NCBI GenBank assembly: GCA_021018995.1
Contig: CM037588.1
Span: 88,448,765 to 88,512,764 of the forward strand
Reading direction: 5' to 3'
Source of the DNA: Chloranthus sessilifolius
Taxonomy: Eukaryota; Streptophyta; Magnoliopsida; Chloranthales; Chloranthaceae
Length of the DNA: 64,000 nt
The notes beneath the pieces were generated by a model. The model was not told the origin of the DNA. It searched no databases and saw only the letters and a list, made by a program, of their open reading frames with translations. How positions within the stretch are numbered: the stretch's first letter is position 1; each line of letters opens with the position of its first letter. Below, piece by piece: positions 47,685 through 59,089 of this stretch. A program made the position numbers and the translations under genes.

Positions 47685-48340
47685 GGTGCCCATGGTTACA
47701 CAAAGTTGGAGCAATACCATCGATGCTCCATTAGAAGCTTAAGTTCGTGTCCGGGCAGAAGGTTATCACCATACTAGGTGAGGGGCACAATGAGAAAGAA
47801 AAGGCCACCCACAACATTGAGAACCCAAAAGTGTTGGATGTGCCACACACAGCTGAAGATACCGACCTCTATAGTTTCGAATACGAGATATCGACTATAG
47901 TCCTATATCCCCTGAAGAGCATTACTTCAATAACCGAAGGTTGAATGGTAGCGACAGTGGCCATGCTCCAAAAATGGGGCTACAAAAAAGGTAAAGGATA
48001 GGGCCCAGACTGCAAGGCAGGAGAGAATCGGTCACTGCCAAAGGCGGACAGAAGGTGATATTTGGGTTAGGTTAAAAGCCCACTAAAGAAGCGGTTCGAG
48101 AGGCCAAAGGGAAAGCCCGAGCTACAGCAGCTGTTAGAGCACAGGGAATCAGCTTAGAGGAGAAGCCATCTCCAAGGCCTCACATAAGAGATTCATTTGT
48201 CAGCGTCGGGGTTATAAAAATCGATCGAAATGTGGTAACCCAATTAATCCCACATAAAACTACAACACCTGTTCACCCCACCAATCCTCAGATCATCCCT
48301 CCCAGCCTGGAAATAGACCTGACCGCATTGTCTCTCTTTG
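47685..48340 (+). pseudogene. T5 protease end, G-patch and linker (fossil)
   Basis: Starts with PWLHKVGAIPSMLH, the conserved protease end, then HNIENPKVLDVPHTAEDTDL. The G-patch lies at about 47945-48075 (VAMLQKWGYKKGKG and GLG-type text). T1 has the same order at 690-1180. Fossil. Confidence 0.8.
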
Positions 48341-48502
48341 AGGAGTGATGTTCCATACCTGCATAATCTCCCCCTGTGGTAAACCATCACAGGACTATGC
48401 TGACGCTTGAGGATAGAATCTTAGACGATGCCATGATCGGCATGATGGAGGCTGACTCCAAAGAGCCATATCAGTCTGTATCCTCCATCCAAATTTGAAT
48501 AG

Positions 48503-48820
48503 GTAAAGGAGTGGCATCTTAACTATGCAATTGGGTTTCTGAGCCCTAAACTCTGGAAGCGGCAGGTGGCCTAAAATTTAGCACCGATTTCCTAAAAAAA
48601 ATAACTTATAAAAAGTGAGATGAGCTCTTGGCAAGCAATACCGTGCATACATAGGGACTCGCTCTGCCAAGAGCCCATTTCCAAAGAAAACAAAAATCCC
48701 AAAAACACAGAAAAAATACAAAACCCAAAAATATTGTCTTTTAAAATTTGAAAAAAGATCAAATAAAAGGATGCCTTAATCAAGAATCCCGTCCCACGTG
48801 AAGTCGACCCTTTCCTGTAG
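48503..48820 (+). other. T5 Ogre-type intron (putative)
   Basis: Donor AG/GTAAAGG and acceptor TTTCCTGTAG enclose 318 bases of A-rich non-coding sequence, aligned with the T1 block at 1513-1812. Splicing between protease and RT is known for Ogre elements. Confidence 0.6.
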
Positions 48821-49039
48821 AAATACAAGAAGAGGTAGGAGTCACAAGTCTGGACGAGGAGATCCCTATTGAGGAGCTTCCCAATGAACTCTTAGAATGG
48901 TTTACCGACTTTGAGCATGATCCTACCCCTATTATTGAAGAAGCCGAGGATGTCAATCTAGGTACTGAGGATATTCCAAGAATTACCAAGATCGGAACAT
49001 CAATTTCTCATGAGGAAAGAAAAAGCATGATTGATTTCC

Positions 49040-49870
49040 TTAAGTCATACCAGGACGCCTTTGCATGGTTGTACAAGGATATGCCTAGTTTGGACACCGA
49101 TTTAGTCGAGCATGAGTTACCACTCTACCTTGATATCAAACTGGTAAAGCAGAAGTTGAGACGACTCTGACCTGAGTGAATGTTTAAGGTCAAGGACGAG
49201 GTCATCAAGCAATATGACACGGGGTTTCTCATGGTATCTAAATACCTCCAGTGGCTGCCAATATCATTCCAGTGCCGAATCAGGACAAAAAGGTCTATAT
49301 GTGCATTGATTTCAGAAACTTGAACAGGGCGAGCCTAAAGGACGATTTCCTATTACCGCATATTGACATCTTGGTCGATAACACTGCTAAGCATGGGATG
49401 CTTTCATTCATAGATGGATTCTCCGGATATAATCAGATCAAAATGGCAGAGGCAGACTGAGAGAAGACTGCATTCATCACTCCCTGGGGAATTTTTTGCT
49501 ATAGGGTCATGCCATTCGGGTTGAAGAATGCCGGCACAACATACCAGAGAGCCATGATTGCATTGTCTCATGACATGATGCATCGAGAAATTGAAGTATA
49601 TGTCGATGACATGATCGCCAACTCACTGGAGAGAAGTGATCATCTGATAAACCTCCAAAAGCTATTTGAGAGGCTGAGAAAATATAGGCTGTGACTAAAT
49701 CCTCAAAAATGCGCATTCGGTGCTATGCCAGGAAAACTATTGGGCTTCATTATCAACAGAAGAGGTATTGAGGTTGACCCAGTCAAGGTGAAAGCTATCA
49801 CAGAAATGCCACCACCGTCTATCGAGAAAGAGGTCAGAGGGTTCTTGGGCAGGATATAGTATATCAGTCG
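49040..49870 (+). pseudogene. T5 reverse transcriptase (fossil)
   Basis: Clear RT blocks: DKKVYMCIDFRNLNRASLKD near 49290, HGMLSFIDGFSGYNQIKMAE, MPFGLKNAGTTYQRAMIALS, EVYVDDMIANSLERSDHLIN and GFIINRRGIEVDPVKVKAIT. This is the best preserved RT in the window, though still broken in a few places. It follows the putative intron. Confidence 0.9.
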
Positions 49871-49879
49871 GTTCATCGC

Positions 49880-50420
49880 ACAACTCACTCCTATCTGCAC
49901 GCCGATCTTCAAGCTATTAAGAAAGGACTCTCTCGTTGTATGGAACGACGATTGTCAGGTCGCTTTTGATAAGATCAAGGGCTACCTCCTCAACCCGCCT
50001 ATTTTTGTACCACCTGAGCAGGGGATACCACTCTTAATGTATCTCTCCACGATGGAAGACTCGATGGGATGTGTCCTAGGGCAGTATGATGAGACAGGAA
50101 GAAGGGAAAGGGCCATCTACTATCTGAGCAAGAAATTTACTGACTACGAGACGCGCAATTCTCATTTGGAGAAAGCATGCTTGGCTCTTGTATGGGCGAC
50201 CCAAAGGCTTTGTCACTACTTGTTATCTCAGGCTGTTCTACTTTTAGCATGCATGGATCCATTGAAGTACATATATGAAAAGCTTGCTCTTACTGGGCGA
50301 ACTGCACACTGGCAGCTTCTGTTATCAGAATTTGACATCACCTATGTCACATAGAAGTTGACCAAAGGGCAAACACTCGCCGATCATCTTGGGACAATCC
50401 ATTTACAGACTATGAGCCTT
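49880..50420 (+). pseudogene. T5 first RNase H (fossil)
   Basis: Open stretch at 50037-50354: MYLSTMEDSMGCVLGQYDET, AIYYLSKKFTDYETRNSHLE, KACLALVWATQRLCHYLLSQ and LLSEFDITYVT. Same layout as T1 at 7540-8080. Fossil. Confidence 0.85.
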
Positions 50421-50489
50421 TGAGAACCGAATTCCTCGATGAGGACATCCTATTCATGACGAAAGACAGTACAAAGGAGACGGAGGAGT

Positions 50490-50900
50490 CTTGGGTAATG
50501 AATTTTGACGGGGCACAAATGTCAATGACTAGAGAGTTGATGCTATCCTAATTTCACCGAAAGGGTCGAACGTACCAGTTTCTATCAAGCTCAAGTTCCC
50601 ATGCATAAATAACATGGCGAAATATGAAGCCAATGCAGTAGGACTGCAGGTAGCAATTGATTTGAAGATCACCCACCTCAGAGTGTTTGGCGATTCACAG
50701 CTAATCATATGCCAGAAAAATGACGATTGGAAGATGAAGGATGAGAAATTTATCCCCTCCCACGAGCACCTGAAAGATCTGATAGCATGCTTCGAGGATG
50801 TCACGTTCTCCTATGTCCCACGGATAAGGAATCGCTTTGTCGATGCATTAATGCCTTTGACATCAATGACAGAGATCTCCTATGGAGTTGAGATAAAACC
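50490..50900 (+). pseudogene. T5 second, archaeal-type RNase H (fossil)
   Basis: Open stretch from 50614: MAKYEANAVGLQVAIDLKIT, THLRVFGDSQLIICQ, FEDVTFSYVPRIRNRFVDAL. The GDSQLI and NRFVDAL blocks with an upstream NFDGA mark the archaeal-type RNase H of the Tat lineage. Why these elements carry two RNase H domains is not settled. Confidence 0.85.
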
Positions 50901-50946
50901 CATCATAATTGAGAAGAGGAATGAGCCAGCCTTTTGCCTGTAGATT

Positions 50947-52085
50947 GTGGAACCCCTAAGGCTTGATGATGAACCACCATGGTTCTCAGATATCAAGAAT
51001 TTTCTCAAGACTCGTACCTTCCCTGAGGATACGTCCAAGGCTGATCGACGGACCATTCAACATTTAGCGGTTGGCTATGTCATCTGTGGAGACTGCCTTG
51101 ATAAACAATCTTTCAATAATGTTTTGCTCAGGTGCCTTACAGAGGATGAAGCAGTCAACATCATGAAGGAGATCCATGAGGGAGTATGTGGTGCCCATGT
51201 CAATGGTCAGATGCTCGCTAAGAAAATCCTACAGCAAGGATACTTTTAGACCACTATGGAATCTGATTACTGCAGACACGTGCAGAAATGCTATAAGTTC
51301 TAGGAATACTCCAGTCTGATACACGCTCCTGCCATCGATCTACATAGCATGACCACTCCATGGCCATTTACTTCCTAGGGCATCGACATTGTCAGAATGA
51401 TTCATCTGAAAGCATCAAACGGGCATTGGTTCATCCTCGTCGCCATTGAATATTTCACCAAATGGGTAGAGGCAGTGTCCTACATAACCATCACGGCCAG
51501 TCACATTGAGAAATTCATCAAGAGCAATATTGTCTGCCGATTTGGCGTACTTAAGGATGATATCCTCGAGAAAGTGGTCATCACCTATCAAGATTGGAGC
51601 GAGATGTTTCCGTTTACATTATGGGCCTATAGAACATTGATCTGTACCGCTACAAGGGCAACACCATTCTCCCTTGTGTATGGAGCTGAGGTCGTCTTGC
51701 TGGTGGAGGTTGAAGTAACTTCACTCTATATCCTCATGGAATCAGGCCTATGCGAAGCTGAGAGAGAGATCTTGCTTTGAGCAGCTAAACCTGCTGATGA
51801 GAAAAGGCTACTAGCCTTGTGTCATACCCAAGTCTATCAAAGGCGAATCGCATGCGCTTAAAACAAACGTGTTCACGGTCGACATCTAAAGGTAGGAGAC
51901 ACAGTACTCAAGAAGATCTTCCCGTCCCTCCACACCGATCCGAGAGGGAAGTTCAAGCCTAACTGAGAAGGACCTTACATCATTCGAGAAGTGCTCTCTG
52001 GATACGCCATCTGCCTCGCCACCATGGACGGAGATCACTTTCCTGAGCCCATCAACGCTGGATACGTTCGACGGTTCTACTCATA
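50947..52085 (+). pseudogene. T5 integrase (fossil)
   Basis: Zinc region at about 51150-51310 (EIHEGVCGAHVNGQMLAKKI, then CRHVQKCYK). Core at 51397-51780: NGHWFILVAIEYFTKWVEAV, FIKSNIVCRFGV, and MFPFTLWAYRTLICTATRAT, TPFSLVYGAEVVL. The C-terminal part reaches about 52085 (FPEPINAGYVRRFY). Fossil with several interruptions. Confidence 0.9.
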
Positions 52086-53680
52086 CGTCTCTGCCACAAG
52101 GTAAGTATTGACAGAAATGGATACGTGATTGCTCAAGGGCTCCATAAAAGAGGCCATCATTCCAAAGATCAGTAGCCAAGAAGTGTCCCAAAAATAACCA
52201 TACCCTTTTGCTACACCTGTTGAGCCATTGGCCTTTCTTTCTCACCCCCTCCCAGAAAAAGGAAAAATGTGTATATAGTACCAATAAAAAAAAGAAGAGA
52301 AAAAGAGTTACTATTAAATCCAAAAAAAATTAGAAAAGCAAAATCCTAGAAAGAGGATGTCTGAAAAGAAAAAAAAAAAGAAAGGTGGGGCATGTACAGT
52401 CACTATCCCCCAAGGAAGAAGTGTGTTAGGGCAGCTGGAACCCAGTCAAGGAAACCCCTTTTTTATCCCAGAATACCTTTAAAATCCTAACCTTACCCAT
52501 GGCCACGATACAACCAAGAAAAAGCCCTCTTTAAGGTGTGCGAGCAGTTAAAGTATCCGTCAAGTCAGCGCGAGCTAAACTGAGAGACAACAAGAACCCC
52601 ATCTGGCAGGCTATGACGGAATTGACGTCTATGTCGTGTCTTTTGAAAATAAAAATAAATAAATAAAAAAATACAAGCTCCAAGCAAGATGGACGTAGTG
52701 AAAATCCAAAAGGGCGCTATGGGTAAAAAGAGCGAGTTTGTGTGGACCAAGTGAAAATCAGAAAGGGCACCTGGGGTAAAAATGCAAACCCATGGACGTG
52801 GTGAAAACTTGACAGGGCACTATGGGTAAAATGAGGGAAATAACGAGCACAACGAAAACCCACCTTGGGCGTTGTGAGTAAAAATGTTGAAAAGAGGAAA
52901 AAGTTGAAAGATAATAAGAATGATCCCTTGGTTGCCCTACCCATGCCATCATTTCCCGACTCCAGACAAGGCCGCTCATGTTAGCTCAAATCAGGGTCCC
53001 AACCAAGAATGTCTTAATGGCAATACCGTCAAACGTATGACCCATGGTATGGAGAGAAGGTCGATTCAATCCAAAGGGATGGGATGTTCCGACCTTGATA
53101 AAAATTGCTAGCCTCACTCGAATCCAATCACGTGAGAGAGGGGTTCAACCATGCTCAAAAGAGGACCCGTCATTCCCCCAATAATTAAGGCATCAAACCA
53201 AAATGAAGAAAAAAAACCACAAAAAGAGTAAATAATTTTCCTTTTCCAGCACTGTGCATGCCCCACTCCGAGATGATTGGTTCGATGACCAGAAAGGCCC
53301 CTTTTGTAAAAGACAATACATTTTCCTTTCCCATTTTCACAACCACACTGTGTGTGCCACAATAATAGCCGGCACAAGCCCCCAGTCCATCATTTTGCAA
53401 AAATAAAATAGAGAAGATAAAATCCTTGTAAAAAGATAGATTTCCTTTGTTTTGATTACAAGTCTATACCTGGCTGACACCACATCCCAAAAGATAAAAA
53501 TGTGTGATGTCTAGCTTATATCTAGCTTCTTTCTTTCTTTTATACAAAAGTGCAAAAAAATAAAAAACATAAAGAAAATATGTATACCAAAAAATATATA
53601 TCTGAATAGGGGTTTCTTACGCTCCTTTCTCTGAGTTTGATCTATGCAAAAAGTATGTGCAGGATGGAGTCAACGACCCA
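52086..53680 (+). other. T5 non-coding tract after integrase
   Basis: A-rich, no protein domain. It holds a 51-base repeat (52689-52890). Nothing else recognised. Confidence 0.6.
52689..52890 (+). repeat. Degenerate 51-base tandem repeat, four units
   Basis: Each unit carries GTGAAAA, then AGGGC(A/G)C, then TGGGTAAAA. The spacing of the GTGAAAA phrase is close to 51 bases. Confidence 0.75.
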
Positions 53681-53689
53681 ACTCGCGCT

Positions 53690-55203
53690 TCAAGGCACAA
53701 ATCTCTACACGTAAGATGTCCTCCCGTACATATCGCTCAGTCATCCAATGACCATGAAGGCTCCTATACCACTTCCGAGATGCGTCGGTAGCCCCAAGAG
53801 CATTATTCAAGGCTCCTCCTAGACGAAGGACCTCGCACTCGGGTGCATCAGCTCTGGCCTTTGTCGTTTTTGCTCAAACCTTTTATTTCTCTGAATGTTC
53901 ATGCAGAATGCATTTCTCATCCGTCAGCAACTCAATATGGGCTTGAAGCATCGATTCCTTCTTCGGCCAAGGCCATCCCACATCGTCGCTCTCTGCCTGA
54001 TCTAGATGATCAGTAGTAGGCTGCTTGGATAATAGCCAAGCCTCGTACTCTGGGAAAGACTGAACTAAATCTCCCTACTCCAAACCGCACATGAGCGTCG
54101 ATTGACGTGTCTCCCAAAGAGCAGCAATCTGATCCATGTCCTCAGAGGGCCCCCGAGAAAAGATCAAATCACATAAAGGGAGTTTCGTCTCGCAAGCCAC
54201 CTGCTGAGAGCAACCAAACTGGCACAACACCCGAAATGGGAAGTAAAAGGTACTACCAGTCAATCCAAGGAGGGTGATGCCCTCATGGTCTCTAGCGAGA
54301 ACCATTGGGAAGGTCCGATGTAACCAGGGAAGTCTCCATACTAGCTCTGCATCAGCTAGCCAAAGCTTCAACTTTGATATATCTTCCTACGAAATCATGT
54401 GGCACCTGCCCAAGAAGCATCGGACCCCCTCACCTCGAACAATATAAATGTGAGGCACTGGTTCCCAAATAGCAAGATGCTCACCTAACCAGACCTAAAA
54501 TAGAAGTGGACATCCCTGGAGGCATTCCATCTTTCCCAAAGCGAAGTCATCAAGGCAGCGATAAAGCTCAACTAAGACCAGATGCATCATTGATCGACCC
54601 TCCTCTATTTCAATCAAAACGTCGCAGAGAGCCAGAGAGAAGCTCTCTCCACCGGTGAAGAAAAAGACTTTCTAGATGAGATCGAGAGCAAAGGCCTTCA
54701 CAGTGAAGATGTTTCGAATCGGCAATTTTTGAAGACTTTTGTGACTAAAAATTTCTCTTAGGAATTTTATTGAACACCTTGTGGGCCCACCAATGAGACT
54801 TTTCTCATTTCTTCAAACCCAAAGTAAGGTGGACAGCCTTAGCGTAGCATAGTTTCGGCATGACTCTTGCAAGGCCTTTATGGAGCTTCAGGCTTGACAA
54901 ATTGGACTGCTCTTCAAGTGTGGGAGATAGCTCCCGCTTCCCAAAATGGAATACATGGGCCTTTACATCCCAAAATGAGGTCACCGCGTGAAGTAGATCC
55001 CACCGTTGAGGAATCTCAAGAAAGGGCAAAAGACGGGATAGTCCAAGTCGCTCTAGATCAATGAGATCACTCTCGTACAAGCTCCCAAGCCAACTTTTGA
55101 GAAAACTGGGCCTCATGCCCAAAGAGGGGAGTAGATTGGTTCCTGACCCTCCATGTAAGGGAGGGTTGGAAAGTGGGTCCATTGACATACAAGGATTTTT
55201 CAA
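53690..55203 (-). pseudogene. Antisense plant-mobile-domain ORF in T5 3' region (fossil)
   Basis: On the strand opposite to gag-pol, 55203 to 54805 is open for 132 codons and encodes RWDLLHAVTSFWDVKAHVFH, FGKRELSPTLEEQSNL, the hallmark of plant mobile domain proteins. Further left, 54371 to 54075 encodes WLHRTFPMVLARDHEGITLL and FPFRVLCQFGCSQQVACETK, which fits the later part of such ORFs. Extra antisense ORFs of this type near the 3' end are known in the Tat lineage; their role is unknown. The copy is broken. Upstream (55350-55432) is a hairpin module that could mark its promoter. Confidence 0.7.
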
Positions 55204-55349
55204 GGATGTAAAAATTCAGTGTAGGATGATGGACCCACCCTTGGGAAAGCAAAGAGGAAAAAAGCAGCAGAAAAAGCGAAGCGAAATTAAGAAGAGATAG
55301 AAAATGGGCATTCTCGGGCTATAAAGGGCTCACTACCCCCCAAGTTTGG

Positions 55350-55432
55350 CCTGACACATCTACTAGATGCGCCAAGTCACTTTTTCCCCAGGATTGGCCT
55401 GGCACAAGTAATAGTTGTGCCAGACCAATCTG
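55350..55432. repeat. Hairpin module 3 in T5, upstream of the antisense ORF
   Basis: Contains GGCACAAGTAATAGTTGTGCC (7-base arms around a 7-base loop) and an upstream partner GACACATCTACTAGATGCGCC, the two being imperfect inverted copies. Same core as modules 1 and 2. Confidence 0.8.
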
Positions 55433-55440
55433 TCCCCTTT

Positions 55441-56703
55441 TACAGTAATATAGAGGGTTTTTGAGGGGGAAGTTTTGTCTTTGTCGGACCCCTAGCCGGC
55501 TTGCCTGTATTGCATACTTTGACTACATTCATAAACATAAAAAAGGTTTTGAAATGCACCAAACTTAAATCATTTATTTGTGCAGAAACAATCCCCACCA
55601 AGGTATGCAGCCTCAAGGACCATTTTCCAGACAATCATCAAATCATCTTGTAGATAATTAAATATAATACAAGGGAAATAGAGCAAGCGATAAAGGAAAG
55701 AGCATTAACATTCAAGATTGAAAATCAAATAAACACGTACTATAATATCTGTTACAATTTGATAAAAAATCCCAAAATATCATCCCGAAGTATTTAAAAA
55801 TTTTAGAAAACCAAGAGCTAAGCCTAATCCTTTCTAGCACCCTTGAACTTTTTGCGACTATGCACCGAGCTCTGATATGCCCGGGTCTCTCCCACTCAGG
55901 TCCATGCCTAAGCAAGTCGGCTTAGCAAGGAGCGCGATTCTTTTTCTCGAATGCACTGCAAGATCATACTAGAATCCATCAAACAATATCAGTCAAAAGA
56001 AAAGGATAGTAAAGCAACCATCCAGATTAATCAATGAGACACTTACTATCTCCTCCTTCAGAAGGCCCTAAAGATTGTGATAGTACTCTGCCTGATGGAC
56101 TGCCGACTCATAATCCCCCAGGGGAGAGCAACTAAAAAGGAGGTCAGCTGCATGGATCATAATACAGAGAATGAACATGCAAAGGAAGTAAGGCTTACCT
56201 AAGGGACTAACTTAGGTGGGGGAGCCCGCTCCGCTTCAACAGATACACGGGCCCGCTAAATGACCGCAACACATAACTTCATGAGAACGGCATTGTCAAG
56301 AGGCCTAAAGGTCCCTTGGACACCGACAATCGAACTACATGAGGCACTCGTGTCAGAGGGACCTGAAGGGCTAGCTCCAGATGAAGGGCTAGCACCCGTA
56401 GGCTCAGAAGTACCCACCGCCGCCCCATCGTCATCGTTAGAATCACCTCCCTACTCAAACTGATAAAAGAAATAGGGTTTCCATTAGTCAAGATCACAAG
56501 TCAACCAAAGCTACTGGGAACTGATTTGGAAGAGAAGGGAGAACTACCTGAGAGCGTGGGCCGTCAAAAGATAAAAGGTTTACACCAGGAATGAAGCGTG
56601 GGAGAAGAGACCGATAAGGTAATGACTCGTACCACATCTGGTAATCTCTGCGCACTAAGAGGGCATTAATAGGGACCCTCTTTTGAAGGAATCTGACAGT
56701 GAG
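55441..56703 (+). other. T5 3' tract up to T7
   Basis: No domain seen on either strand. C-rich stretch at 56215-56460 gives short Pro/Ala-rich readings without known similarity. The T5 3' LTR is not here. Confidence 0.5.
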
Positions 56704-59075
56704 TGTTGCGAATCCCAGTGTGCTTACTTTATTTGTTGGTGGTAAAAGTAATTTAAAATCAAAGTAAAACAGGGGATGGAATCAACATAATTGAGAAATC
56801 CTAGACCTGCAAGATACAGGGTCCATTGTAGCAAGTTTTGATAAGTATGAGTTTGTCCCACAGGGAAAAGTTATCTACGACTCCAAGGGAGCCATCTCTA
56901 GTAGTCCCTCCAGATCTAACTACAGATCTGGCAGTCCTAAAAGGAAGAGAGTTTAGGTATTCTAAATATCCTACGGTAGCCTAATGAATTAACTACAGAA
57001 AGGGTTGAGAAGATGGATGGAGTGTAGGAAAATAAATATAAAAGGGTGAGAAGTATGCTATTGGGTCTAGATTAGTGAAGTTTTGTAACTCAGAATCAGA
57101 TCTGATGTTATAGAAATCCTGTCCAATGGCTACATTATCACCACTGAGGAGAAAGAATCCAACCCATCTCTGTGGCACGATCCAATCCCTTAAGGCTATA
57201 ACCTGTCCACTCAAATGGGCACATACTATCCCATAGGGGAACCACAGTCTAGAGATGGGTCAAAACAAGTTAATCATTGTAGGCACTACTTAATCCAGGA
57301 TACAAGCTCAAGAATCCATAGGGAACCTCAACCTCTAAGGCTCTATGTGTGGGGCTAGGGCTGTATAGGACCATGTTAGCCCAGACACATAGAACCAGCA
57401 AGGGATTGAGTACAACCTTCGATCTAGTTGTCCATTGCTTGAGTGGGACTACAATGGTCCAGTCAGAAGCCTACAATCTCCATAACCAGATCAGATCCAA
57501 CATCTGATGGCAGGTCCATACAAATATAGGGGAGTCTGCCTCTGTACAATCTCCCACAAGGCTACAAGCACAAGTGCAGAGAAGAAGAATCCATCTTGGA
57601 TCCTATGGATTGGCTTCACCCTAGGGCTATAGCCTGCCCACTTGAATGGTCACAGACTATCCCAGAGGCTATCCACCTCATAGGGTCCAAAATAAAACAG
57701 TAATATTGCTGCCAACACCATGGTCACAAGGCTACCAGCTCAGGCTCCCATGGCGATTTCAGATCTAGTGGGTCCTGTGGTGGGGCTAAGGCTGTATCGA
57801 ACCATGATAACCCAGACACACAGATCACTTGGATCTAAATGGATCCTTAGAATCAGTCCTCCATTGCTTTAAATCACAGCTAAAGCAATGGCGGATCACA
57901 AGGCAGCAGCCTTGCACAGAGCAACTCTCATTCGCACACATCCCATAAAAGTACATATCCTATTACAAAACATCCATTAAACTAGTTCAAAAATACATAC
58001 AAAGGCATAGCCAGCAAGTGCTGGACTATGGAGAGAAAGAAAAAGAAAAAGAAAAACTACTTACAACTACAGAAGAACAGAAAAGAAAATGAACTTAGAT
58101 CCTGTATCAGTGATAAAGTCTGAGCTCCTAAACCTAAACCAAGTTTGGGTTTATATAACAGTGGTGTGGCGGCGCATTTGGGTTTGGAAACCCTAATTTT
58201 AACAATGCCATGTGGCCGAATACTGTTCCTTGGATGCCTCAAGGTGCATGCACGGATATTTGAGCATGGGAGTGCGTGCCCTAATCCTTGGAAATTCCCA
58301 GAAAGTCCTCTGCTGAAGCGATGGAAGGTTAAAGTTCAGAGCTTCGCTAGGTAGCCATTGATTCCCAGACATGTCGCGTGGTAGCACTGACTTTGCAAGG
58401 ATGAGTTAGCATTAAAACTTTAGACGCCGCGAGGTTGCAGCTTCTTAATGCTTTAAGCAATCGCTAGGTAGATAGTTAAGCTCTCGCTAAATTAGGCTTC
58501 GCGCAGTTGGATTGCTACTTGTGAATAGCACGAGAACTGCACAAGCATTCCATTTCACAATAGATCTTCGCGAGGCTAACTCTGGTTTCGCGAGGCTGCT
58601 TTCTTCCTGAACAGCACGAGAACTGCGCGAGAAGATCACTTCTTAATGGAACTTCGCGAGGATCCTCACGAGGCTTTGATAGTTTCTAGACTGCGGGAGA
58701 GGTTCTCTTGACATTTGCATCCTGCGGCTACTGCACGACAGCTGTGCGAGGTAAGATTCTGAAGCTAGTCTGTCACTCAACTGCGCGAGAAGTTATTGTG
58801 AAGTCTTGGGAATTCGCGAGGACTGCGCGAAGCATATTTTTTTGAATCCTCTGAAGCTTTGGGAAGCTGCCGAGGCTCTTCTCAGGTCTGGATTCAGTTC
58901 TCATTCTTCTGAGAGACTTCTGGGGTCAAAACAAGCTCCTTAGCAGGATTTATGGCCTTATTACACTGCTATTTATTGCTTACAAAAAATACTTAACAAA
59001 CCTTTATTGGATGGCTAAGGGTCTAATCAAAGGCTAAGTTAAGGGGTGAAAAGTGGTACTTTTTAGGTCTTAACA
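56704..59075 (-). repeat. T7 3' LTR
   Basis: 2.37 kb, minus strand TGTTAAGACC...CGCAACA. Contains two tandem related blocks (57130-57480 and 57530-57900) with CTATAGCCTGCCCACTTGAA-type phrases, a TATA box at 58151-58158 and about ten CGCGAG-type sites at 58370-58830. Confidence 0.9.
58151..58158 (-). promoter_or_regulatory. TATA box of T7 LTR
   Basis: TTATATAAAC on the minus strand, about 220 bases downstream of the CGCGAG cluster. Confidence 0.6.
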
Positions 59076-59089
59076 CACCCCCAAACCTA
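59074..59089 (-). other. T7 terminal polypurine tract
   Basis: TAGGTTTGGGGGTGTG on the minus strand at the 3' LTR start; identical to the tract in T6. Confidence 0.85.

Larger units (their letters stand above)
30396..56703 (+). mobile_element. T5: giant Tat/Ogre-lineage element, interrupted by T6 and cut by T7
   Basis: Parts in order: 5' LTR (30396-32082), tRNA-Arg primer site, long leader, proline-rich N-terminal region, gag (35140-36860), protease, [T6 inserted], protease end and G-patch, intron, RT, RNase H, second RNase H, integrase (to about 52080), a non-coding tract with short repeats, and an antisense plant-mobile-domain ORF (55203 to about 54075). T7 lies from 56704, so the 3' LTR must be past the window. 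Without T6 the visible part is about 16.4 kb. The long leader, G-patch, intron and dual RNase H fit Ogre-type elements. Coding regions are interrupted many times. Confidence 0.85.

Noticed and set aside
56260-56463. Pro/Ala-rich + strand open frame
   Set aside because: Short, no domain, within the non-coding 3' tract of T5.
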